Position numbers and translations under genes: made by a program. Below are positions 6,685 through 12,978 of a stretch of DNA of 13,638 nucleotides, one piece after another. Below the pieces are notes generated by a model. That model was not told where the DNA came from, made no database searches, and was given only the letters and a program-made list of their open reading frames with translations. How positions within the stretch are numbered: the stretch's first letter is position 1; each line of letters opens with the position of its first letter. Source of the DNA: PZPK01 sp041590075 (lineage in GTDB: Bacteria > Pseudomonadota > Gammaproteobacteria > Pseudomonadales > Oleiphilaceae); assembly GCA_041590075.1 (NCBI GenBank), contig JBFHUL010000088.1, forward strand, positions 1 to 13,638. The letters are read 5' to 3'.

Positions 6685-7072
6685 ATTTAGCCAGAAATTC
6701 CGCCTCGGTCAGCTTGGTGGTATCGTTAGAAAATGCGTAATAAGCGGGCTTTTTGTCGATAAAGATCTCTTCATGGAAATCAAAGGCGGGTGCAGTGTCA
6801 AACAGTCCGGCAGGCACCATGTACTGATCTCCCGGTAGCAGGTGGTAATACAAATGCGTGCCGCAGTGTTCGCAGAATGCGCGTTCCGCCCACTCGGAAG
6901 ACTGATAGGCGCGTATCGACTGCTCGCCGGTGAGGGTGAGGTTGGTACCACAGTGCGCCACCAATAGTGGTCCCCCACCCCATTTACGACACATGCCACA
7001 ATGACATGCATCAATCGCGTTTACATCGGCCGTCGCGATAGTGACGGCGCCACAAAGACATGATCCTTTCAT
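6671..7072 (-). CDS. GFA / CENP-V-fold zinc protein (glutathione-dependent formaldehyde-activating family)
   Basis: A 133-residue cytoplasmic protein of the GFA (DUF636) family. The structural zinc and CxC motifs are complete: SCLCG (Cys5, Cys7), ACHCGMCRKWGGG (Cys23, 25, 28) and FCEHCGTHLYY (Cys67, 70). The C-terminal FIDKKPAYYAF is also typical. The founding member, Gfa of Paracoccus, was reported to speed S-hydroxymethylglutathione formation, but most homologues have no proven substrate. I chose ATG 7072 because AAAGGAG (7088-7082) lies 9 bases upstream. ATG 7078 would leave only 3 bases, and the frame extends to 7117 without support. It is the first gene of a pair with blc. Confidence 0.9.
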   Translation of the reverse strand: MKGSCLCGAVTIATADVNAIDACHCGMCRKWGGGPLLVAHCGTNLTLTGEQSIRAYQSSEWAERAFCEHCGTHLYYHLLPGDQYMVPAGLFDTAPAFDFHEEIFIDKKPAYYAFSNDTTKLTEAEFLAKYAPE

Positions 7073-7164
7073 TGTCATTCTCTCCTTTGATGTTTTTGTC
7101 AGTGATGCATACGGCAAGCTTGGCCAGTGTACCCCCCCCTGTTGCCATCAGCGTCGCAAGCATG

Positions 7165-7249
7165 TGTTGCATTCTTTTCTGTTTCACATATTTATTCAAG
7201 ATCCAGAAAGCTAAGCGTCGTCACAATTATTCTCAGCCAGAATGCAACA
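7165..7249. repeat. 11-bp perfect inverted repeat with 63-base spacer
   Basis: TGTTGCATTCT (7165-7175) and AGAATGCAACA (7239-7249) are exact inverted copies. Nested inside are TTTCTG (7176-7181) and CAGAAA (7204-7209), also complementary. The element could be a structured RNA leader or a pair of half-sites. I do not recognise it as an integron attC or a known transposon end. Confidence 0.5.
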
Positions 7250-7310
7250 GCGTGCCGCCCCGCTGAAAGCAAAGCGATGGCCTGTTTATCCCTGGGCTCG
7301 CCAGCGTCTG

Positions 7311-7333
7311 CCTGGCTTCGCTATACTGCCAGG
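7311..7333 (+). promoter_or_regulatory. -10 box within a 6-bp dyad, promoter of the flavodoxin-like gene
   Basis: TATACT (7322-7327) matches the -10 consensus at 5 of 6 positions and lies between CCTGGC (7311-7316) and GCCAGG (7328-7333), an exact inverted repeat with 11 bases between. No good -35 is seen 16-18 bases upstream. Transcription would begin near 7334, about 40 bases before the chosen ATG. The dyad could be an operator or could form a short hairpin. Confidence 0.42.
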
Positions 7334-7372
7334 AAGCGACGCAACGATTCCGATATTCCGAGCAAACAGTTC

Positions 7373-7843
7373 ATGCCCCAGTTCAAAAAACTCCTTGTAG
7401 TGACACATTGCCCCTCCCCCAATACGCAGGCTCTGCGCAACGCGTTAATCGCCGCGATGCAAGAGCAAAACATTGAAAGCGTTTTGATTGAGAGCCTTTC
7501 ACCTTTCGATACCCAGCCCAGCCACGTGCTTGAGGCCGATGCGATTATTTTGGGCACCACCGAAAACCTGGGGTATATGAGTGGCGCTCTCAAGGACTTT
7601 TTTGATCGTTGCTACTACCCGGTTCTGGAAGCCAAGCAGGGGCTTCCCTGTGCGGCGTTTATCCGTGCCGGACATGACGGCACGGGCACTTTACGTGCTC
7701 TGCAAAGCATCACCACCGGGTTGAAATGGCGCTGGGTACAGGAGCCCATGATATTGCGCGGCGACTATGACCCGCAGTTTGAAACGCAAGTCGCAGAGCT
7801 GGGTGCAGCCATGATTTGCGCTCTGGATCAAGGCATTATTTAA
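7373..7843 (+). CDS. Flavodoxin-like / NAD(P)H-dependent FMN-reductase-family protein
   Basis: A 156-residue single-domain protein with the flavodoxin fold, probably binding FMN in the cytoplasm. The first strand and phosphate loop are KKLLVVTHCPSPNTQALRNAL (5-25 in outline; the SPNTQ loop binds FMN phosphate). The second flavin loop is IILGTTENLGYMSGALKDFFDRCYYP (61-86), where T/S-x-N-x-x-x-x-S-G-x-L-K is the usual pattern. AAFIRAGHDGTGTLRALQ (around 95-112) supplies the third loop. ATG 7373 is preferred although its Shine-Dalgarno is weak: it lies about 40 bases after the putative promoter, and the 82 codons open upstream (to 7127) cross that promoter and look non-coding. The electron donor and acceptor are unknown. 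It is a single gene, divergent from GFA-blc. Confidence 0.85.
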   Translation: MPQFKKLLVVTHCPSPNTQALRNALIAAMQEQNIESVLIESLSPFDTQPSHVLEADAIILGTTENLGYMSGALKDFFDRCYYPVLEAKQGLPCAAFIRAGHDGTGTLRALQSITTGLKWRWVQEPMILRGDYDPQFETQVAELGAAMICALDQGII

Positions 7844-7916
7844 GGCATACCCGGTCGCACCTGCCGCACTCGATCACTTCTCATCACCCTACTTCATGCA
7901 CCGAACGCGCATGTTT

Positions 7917-7959
7917 TGCAATTCGCAGGTGGGTATTCAAGTCTGCTTTGCAAATTGCA
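7917..7959. promoter_or_regulatory. Two similar dyads 32 bases apart upstream of the EAL response regulator
   Basis: TGCAATTCGCA (7917-7927) and TGCAAATTGCA (7949-7959). The second is a perfect 5+1+5 palindrome and the first an imperfect copy; extended, they match at 11 of 14 positions. The 32-base offset is about three helical turns, so a dimeric regulator could bind both on the same face. A TATAAA -10 (7993-7998) without a good -35 follows, which would place the sites near -51 and -83 of a start around 8005. The rest of the 292-base spacer (7844-8135) shows no gene and includes a run of seven Ts near 8024-8030. Confidence 0.4.
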
Positions 7960-8135
7960 TATCCGCGCGCGTTCACTTTGCACACGAAGCCGTATAAAAC
8001 CGTTACCATCGTGCATAGACTGTATTTTTTTATCATTTATTCAATAACATACCCTCCATCACCAGAATTACCACTAACGTTGGCATTAGCTATGCACAGC
8101 ATCTCCCAACATTGATTTTGCAGGGAGAGATGCTC

Positions 8136-10223
8136 ATGCAGTCTTGCGCACATACCACCCATTACACGACAGATTACCCTGATGAAAAGGTACGCGTGCT
8201 TGTCGTCGACGACGACGCCGCCACCCGCCTCATCGCGCAGCATCATTTCAGCCAGCAAGGTTATGAGGTCGCACTGGCAGAAAACGGCGAAGCCGCCCTG
8301 AACGAACTGGAACGTTTTACGCCTCAGTTCATACTCATGGACGCCCAAATGCCGAAAATGGATGGCTTTTCGGCCTGCAAGGCCATCGCCTCGCACCCCT
8401 CCTACAAGAACATCCCAGTGTTTATGGCCACCTCACTGAATGCCGCCAGCGACATCGACAAAGCCTTCGCACATGGCGCCTACGACTATCTCGAAAAGCC
8501 GGTTAATTTCGATGTTCTTGTGCACCGGGCAAAGGCCGTCATGGACAAAGCCTCAGGCTCGGAATCACAGACCGCCATTCTGCACATGTATGAACTAGCG
8601 AATGCCTATGATTACGCCTTTCAACTTGATCAGCATGGCTGTTTGACACACCCTGATGAGCTCTCTCAACTACCTTTTTATCTGCAACAGAACCTCTCTC
8701 ATCTCTCGGTAAACGACAGCCTTTGCCACCAGCTTTCCGCCACGTTTGATGCGCACTTTTCAGTACTCCGGAATGATCCGGACGCCCGTATCAGCAAAAA
8801 ATTCCAGCTGGACTGTGGCAATGAGGCCAATTCGGTACGACTGGAACTGCAATTGTTCCAACTTGATGAGCGCGGGTTCGCCTTGGCCGTGAACGACATC
8901 AGCATGCATCGCCGTGCCGAAGAACAACTGAAACATCTTGCCCACCGTGACCCCGAAAGCGAACTGCCCAATCTTCTCGCCATGATGCAAGAAGCCAAAA
9001 CGCTGGAAGGCCAATTGGACTATTGCACCACGCAGTTGGCTGTCGTGAGTGTAGAAGTGCGCGGGCTCGATTGGTCGGCTGGTGAAGCTGACGAAAATCA
9101 CACGCGCAGTGTCGCACAATCGGTCTGCTCCTTTTTTACCGAAGCGTTCGAAACCGATGCCATACGTTTACTCGCGCGTTCTCAGGCCAACCGCTTCGAC
9201 ATTATCCTGCACCCCATCGGTGAGGCGGCGTTAGCGTCGGGTATGAAAGTTTTGGACCACGCCCTTGATGCGCTTCGTTTTTCCAGCGAGTCACCCTGCT
9301 CATATAATGTTCTCGTGGGCGCAGCTCATGGTGTTCACGGCGCTCAGAGCGGAGTCAAAGGGCTCTGGCAAGACTGCCACTTTGTTTTAGATAACATGGG
9401 CACAGGCACAACATGGGCGATTTGCGATACACAATTAAAGCAGCAACGCTCGCGACAGAATCAGATTGCACGGTATCTCAAGCGTGATCTGGAAAACGAA
9501 CAGCTCAGTATCGTGTTTCAACCCAAGTATTGCATGAACAAGCAGGCGATCTGCGGCTTTGAAGTGCTTTCGCGTTGGCAATGCGATGAACTGGGCATGG
9601 TGAGCCCAGGCGAATTCGTACCCGTCGCCGTGCAGCATCGATTGAGCACCGCTCTCGCCCAGGCGGTGATCAAAAAAACCCTCAACCAAATGCGTGTCTG
9701 GCAAGAAGACGGCCTGACTTTACTACCCGTATCGATCAATCTGGACGGCAACAACCTTTCGGACCTGCGCACCCCGGAATATCTCATCGAGCAAGCGCGT
9801 TGCCACGGTATCGACCACAAATATTTGGAAATCGAGGTGACCGAAAACCTCCTCGTTACGCCTCACAGTAACGCCGTCAACATTCTTCATCGCCTGCGCG
9901 AACTGGGATTTCGTATTGCCATGGATGACTTTGGCACGGAGTATTCCAGTCTTAGCCAACTGCGTAACCTGCCCATTGATGTGCTCAAGATCGATCGCAG
10001 CTTTGTCTGTCAACTCACCGAGGAGCCGCGCTCGCACGCCATCGTACGCATGATTATCGGTATTGCTGATGAGCTGGGTATCAGCGTAGTTGCTGAAGGG
10101 GTGGAAGAACCTGCCCAGCGGGACATTCTGCATGCCCTGGGCTGTGACGTCTTTCAGGGCTATTTGCATGGCAAACCCGACACACCCGAAAATACACAAT
10201 CACTGCTAAGCGCCGGCCAGTGA
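8136..10223 (+). CDS. Response regulator with receiver, degenerate GGDEF and EAL domains (c-di-GMP phosphodiesterase)
   Basis: A 695-residue cytoplasmic protein. The receiver domain (about 18-138) has acidic residues D25-D27, phospho-acceptor D69 in FILMDAQMPKMDG, T99 and K121. A PAS-like linker (150-262) follows. The GGDEF-like domain (264-430) begins RDPESELPNL, where HD.LTGLPN is usual, and has QANRF where GGDEF should be, so cyclase activity is lost. The EAL domain (445-690) keeps the catalytic set: E476 in FEVLSRW, N535, E567/E570 in EIEVTE, D597-D598, K618 in LKIDRSF, E654 in VVAEGVEE and Q674 in FQGY. It should therefore hydrolyse c-di-GMP under control of a histidine kinase not in this window. 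ATG 8136 has AGGGAG 8 bases upstream; ATG 8130 and TTG 8112 are worse placed. Oddities are EVL for EAL and DDFGTEYSS for DDFGTGYSS. Confidence 0.93.
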   Translation: MQSCAHTTHYTTDYPDEKVRVLVVDDDAATRLIAQHHFSQQGYEVALAENGEAALNELERFTPQFILMDAQMPKMDGFSACKAIASHPSYKNIPVFMATSLNAASDIDKAFAHGAYDYLEKPVNFDVLVHRAKAVMDKASGSESQTAILHMYELANAYDYAFQLDQHGCLTHPDELSQLPFYLQQNLSHLSVNDSLCHQLSATFDAHFSVLRNDPDARISKKFQLDCGNEANSVRLELQLFQLDERGFALAVNDISMHRRAEEQLKHLAHRDPESELPNLLAMMQEAKTLEGQLDYCTTQLAVVSVEVRGLDWSAGEADENHTRSVAQSVCSFFTEAFETDAIRLLARSQANRFDIILHPIGEAALASGMKVLDHALDALRFSSESPCSYNVLVGAAHGVHGAQSGVKGLWQDCHFVLDNMGTGTTWAICDTQLKQQRSRQNQIARYLKRDLENEQLSIVFQPKYCMNKQAICGFEVLSRWQCDELGMVSPGEFVPVAVQHRLSTALAQAVIKKTLNQMRVWQEDGLTLLPVSINLDGNNLSDLRTPEYLIEQARCHGIDHKYLEIEVTENLLVTPHSNAVNILHRLRELGFRIAMDDFGTEYSSLSQLRNLPIDVLKIDRSFVCQLTEEPRSHAIVRMIIGIADELGISVVAEGVEEPAQRDILHALGCDVFQGYLHGKPDTPENTQSLLSAGQ

Positions 10224-10261
10224 TCAGGCGCTCATCTGTGACGCTCAGCGATGCAGGCGAA

Positions 10262-12277
10262 TCAATCGAACGACGCATCCAAGCCAATCAAGGGGCAGTC
10301 CCAAATCAGCGCGATGGTGGACACAAGCAGCTGTTCCTCAGCACTCACCTTGCCATCACTGCGTGCCGCGAAAATCAATGCTTTGAGCATGCGGGGCTTC
10401 AATAAAGGGAACGCATAGCGCAAGGTATGCACGGCGCGGGTAAAGGTCGCCTGCCGGCACGCAGACTCATCCAGTATCGGCATTGCTTCAAAACCGCCCA
10501 CTGCACAGGCCTGCTGATGGCGTAAGACGCGTGCCGTTCGCGCGTCGGCTTCGCAAGCAAGTACCCGACACAAAACCACATTGAACGCATCCTGAATCTG
10601 ATGCAGGCGCCGATACTTTGGTTTCAACGGTCGACTCAGGCGAAAGAAGCGGTCGCCATGCTGACGCACCCACTCATACAACGCCCACTCTCGCGGGCTG
10701 ACTTTCATATCTGCTTGAATCAATACTCCCATCAGTTGGCGCAAGCGCAAATACTGCTTGGTAGACAACGCCTTGATGGCAGGCATCGCCAACTCCAGCA
10801 CCGCCAATTGTGCCGCAGGAAGGAGCCCCCTGCAGCGTACATGTGCCTCCTGTACCGCGAACAACCAGGGCTTGGCATGGGTGAGCAGAAGCGACTGTTG
10901 CTGTTCACGTACAGCGTCATCCTCATCGAGCAGCATCGCCAGCACAATGCTGAGTGCACCGAGAGGTTCGTGCAGGCGTTCCATCAGTGCGGGCGGAATG
11001 TCCACCTCGCAGCGCGTCACGCAATCCACCGCATCCTGCTGGAGGCTCAGGCTAGCCGCTGAGATTGTAGACAGCACCGAACGGGCTGATTCCGTTCTGT
11101 CGGCCTCCGCGCGAGGAACGGTCACGGCTTCGTATTCCAGTGGCGCAAGCGCTGCTACCGCGGCGCGATCCGTCGACACGGGCGCGGCCTGCTGTTGCTG
11201 TTCGAGCGCCGAGAGCGGCGCTGCCTCAAGCGCTGAGCCATCCCAATCCGGTAACAGGCGTGCAATGCGCTCCTGCAGGGGCGGATGGCTGGCGAACCAG
11301 TTGCCGCGCAGTGCGCTGGCGAAGAACAGATGACTGTATTCCTGCGCACTGCGATGCCGTATTCGGCCATCACTCACATGCCCGGCTATCACACGCAATG
11401 CGCCCCCGATCCCCCGGGGATTCCGGGTAAACTGGACGGCCGACGCATCGGCCAGATACTCCCGCTGGCGACTCACGGCAGAGCGAATCATGTGGCCGAA
11501 CAACTGCCCAATCCAGCCGAGCACGAATAAGGCCAACCCCATCATGAACAACGCCGCAAGGCCGCCCCCTTTGTTATTGCGGCTTCGGTAGTGCCGGCGA
11601 CTCCCTACATCCATGAGCACCCGCCCGGCTTCACTGATCATGGTGATGCCATGCAGCACCGCCACCATTTGCACGTTAAGACGCATGTCGCCGTTGAGGA
11701 TATGGCTGATCTCGTGCGCTACCACTCCCTGCAACTGTTCGCGATTCAAGGTATCCAGAGCACCTTGTGATACCGCGACCACGGCGTCTTCCTGCGACAG
11801 CCCCGCCGCAAAGGCGTTGATGCCTGCTTCGTTCGGTAATACATAAACGGGCGGCACCGGCATCCCGGCAGCCAGCGACATTTCTTCAACAATATTGCGC
11901 AGACGCAGGGCTTTAAAATCATCACCCGGTTCCAGGCGTTTGCCACCCAAAGACTCCGCTACCACACGCCCGCCATCACGCAAGCTCCACCAGCGGAACA
12001 ACACCCCCATACCGATCGTACCGGTAACCAGTAGCACCATGGCCAGAATACGCTGCCAGCCCAGCCCCTGCATAACCCAGATAAACTGGCCGATCATGCC
12101 CCCGTGTTCGGGCGCCGGTCCTGCCTGACCTGCCAGCAGGCCCACGTCGGTATACCACACACACCCAGCCACAATCATCAGGGTAAGCAGTACCAACACC
12201 GTAACGGCAAGCGCAAAACCACTCACCAGCCAGAAGGTTTGCTTGCGCGCCTGTTCCTGTGCGCGAAAAAAATTCAC
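10262..12277 (-). CDS. M48-family (HtpX-like) membrane zinc metalloprotease with long C-terminal domain
   Basis: A 671-residue inner-membrane protease. Two N-terminal transmembrane helices (about 16-38 and 76-95) precede the M48 catalytic domain: VVAHEISHILNGD with zinc ligands H188 and H192 and base E189, a third hydrophobic span (239-259), and SRQREYLADASAVQ with the third ligand E273. ASHPPLQERI (329-338) is the usual end of the peptidase domain. Beyond it lie about 330 extra residues, roughly twice HtpX length: a Gln/Ala/Ser-rich linker (350-410), then a helical domain ending LKALIFAARSDGKVSAEE, which recalls TerB-like domains. The start is GTG with no clear Shine-Dalgarno, 20 bases after the lemA stop, so translation is probably coupled. 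It likely degrades membrane or misfolded proteins, with LemA as partner. It converges on the EAL gene 38 bases away. Confidence 0.92.
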   Translation of the reverse strand: MNFFRAQEQARKQTFWLVSGFALAVTVLVLLTLMIVAGCVWYTDVGLLAGQAGPAPEHGGMIGQFIWVMQGLGWQRILAMVLLVTGTIGMGVLFRWWSLRDGGRVVAESLGGKRLEPGDDFKALRLRNIVEEMSLAAGMPVPPVYVLPNEAGINAFAAGLSQEDAVVAVSQGALDTLNREQLQGVVAHEISHILNGDMRLNVQMVAVLHGITMISEAGRVLMDVGSRRHYRSRNNKGGGLAALFMMGLALFVLGWIGQLFGHMIRSAVSRQREYLADASAVQFTRNPRGIGGALRVIAGHVSDGRIRHRSAQEYSHLFFASALRGNWFASHPPLQERIARLLPDWDGSALEAAPLSALEQQQQAAPVSTDRAAVAALAPLEYEAVTVPRAEADRTESARSVLSTISAASLSLQQDAVDCVTRCEVDIPPALMERLHEPLGALSIVLAMLLDEDDAVREQQQSLLLTHAKPWLFAVQEAHVRCRGLLPAAQLAVLELAMPAIKALSTKQYLRLRQLMGVLIQADMKVSPREWALYEWVRQHGDRFFRLSRPLKPKYRRLHQIQDAFNVVLCRVLACEADARTARVLRHQQACAVGGFEAMPILDESACRQATFTRAVHTLRYAFPLLKPRMLKALIFAARSDGKVSAEEQLLVSTIALIWDCPLIGLDASFD

Positions 12278-12297
12278 GATAGGTGACGGACCAAGAC

Positions 12298-12894
12298 TTA
12301 GAAGGACACTTTAGGTGCTTCTTGAATACGCGCACTGTCTTCGAATTCGAGCAGTGCCGCATCTTCTTTATGACCAAAGGTCGGTGCAAAGACGTTGTGG
12401 GGAAAGCTTTGCCGATAGCTGTTGTATTCCATTACGGCATCGTTGAAGGCTTGCCGAGCGAAGGCGACCCGATTTTCGGTAGAGGTAAGCTCTTCCTGTA
12501 GCTGCTGTATGGTGGCATTGGCTTTAAGCTCGGGATACGCCTCCACCGCCACATTGAGTTTACCCAGTGCCGATTGCAGCATGCCCTCTGCCGAGGCCAG
12601 CTTGCCCAAGGCCTGGGCGCTTTCCGGATGCGCCGATGCCGCCTTCAGGCCGGCCAGCGCTTCGTTACGCGCGCTGATCACCGCCTCCAGTGTTTCACGC
12701 TCGTGATCAAGATACGCCTTGGTCGCTTCCACCAGATTGGGAATCAAATCATAACGCCGCTTCAGCTGCACCTCGATTTGCGCAAAGGCATTCTGAAAAC
12801 GATTCTTGAGTGCCACCAGAGTGTTGAAAATGCGAATCACATAAAACACCAAAAAGATAAGCACTAACCAAGAGATGAGCGTCGAGAATTCCAT
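12298..12894 (-). CDS. lemA: LemA family protein
   Basis: A 198-residue protein with one N-terminal transmembrane helix (about 5-26) and a short outer segment. The rest is the LemA helical bundle: RRYDLIPNLVEATKAYLDHE (46-65), ELKANATIQQLQEELTSTEN, and FNDAVMEYNSYRQSFPHNVFA, the family hallmark. The molecular role is unsettled, but lemA genes are often next to M48/HtpX-type proteases, as here, suggesting a membrane complex. AGGA about 10 bases upstream of ATG 12894 supports the start. It is first in the lemA-protease pair. A weak promoter-like TACACT (12936-12931, minus strand) and a small dyad lie just upstream. It is unrelated to the sensor kinase once called LemA in Pseudomonas. Confidence 0.94.
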   Translation of the reverse strand: MEFSTLISWLVLIFLVFYVIRIFNTLVALKNRFQNAFAQIEVQLKRRYDLIPNLVEATKAYLDHERETLEAVISARNEALAGLKAASAHPESAQALGKLASAEGMLQSALGKLNVAVEAYPELKANATIQQLQEELTSTENRVAFARQAFNDAVMEYNSYRQSFPHNVFAPTFGHKEDAALLEFEDSARIQEAPKVSF

Positions 12895-12910
12895 AGTGTG
12901 TTATTTCCTA

Positions 12911-12936
12911 AATCAGCGATGATTGGTTTAAGTGTA
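12911..12936 (-). promoter_or_regulatory. Possible promoter and operator of the lemA-protease pair
   Basis: On the minus strand TACACT (12936-12931) could be a -10 box. It is followed by the dyad AATCA-TCGC-TGATT (12924-12911), which would sit at the transcription start, a typical repressor position. The -35 (TCAGCA, 12959-12954) matches only 3 of 6. The dyad is the reverse arrangement of an FNR/Anr box (TTGAT-N4-ATCAA), so it is not that site. Confidence 0.28.
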
Positions 12937-12978
12937 GCGTGCCCGCCAGCCACTGCTGAGCAGGTGCGCATTCAATAA

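Larger units (their letters stand above)
7073..7372. other. Intergenic region between divergent GFA-type and flavodoxin-like genes
   Basis: About 300 bases with no credible gene. Short frames on both strands (7060-7266 plus, 7011-7199 minus) lack ribosome sites or family features. The region holds an 11-bp inverted repeat (7165-7249), a run of eight Cs (7132-7139) just upstream of TACACT on the minus strand (7131-7126), a possible -10 for the GFA-blc pair, and a dyad around a plus-strand -10 (7311-7333). Confidence 0.6.

Noticed and set aside
7165..7249. Integron attC site
   Set aside because: The arms contain GTTGCAT and ATGCAAC, but the latter has G where the RYYYAAC core needs a pyrimidine. 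No L boxes, integrase or cassette array are visible.
7011..7266. Short frames on both strands in the GFA/flavodoxin-like spacer
   Set aside because: No ribosome sites. The hydrophobic plus-strand frame overlaps the start of the GFA-type gene and has no conserved feature.
7127..7372. N-terminal extension of the flavodoxin-like gene
   Set aside because: The extra codons run through the inverted repeat and the -10 box, encode a non-conserved Ser/Arg-rich stretch and have no ribosome site. Family similarity begins right after ATG 7373.
8024..8030. Terminator at the T7 run upstream of the EAL gene
   Set aside because: No stable stem precedes the run of Ts on the plus strand. It is more likely part of an AT-rich promoter or leader region.
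10224..10261. Terminator between the EAL gene and the M48 gene
   Set aside because: The 38-base convergent gap has only 3-4 bp complementary stretches and no T run on either strand.
10758..11333. 191-codon Ser/Ala-rich plus-strand frame inside the M48 protease gene
   Set aside because: It is antisense to the protease linker region. Its low complexity reflects the complementary codons, and there is no ribosome site.
12911..12924. FNR/Anr box upstream of lemA
   Set aside because: The dyad is AATCA-N4-TGATT, whereas FNR/Anr needs TTGAT-N4-ATCAA, so the half-sites are in the wrong order.
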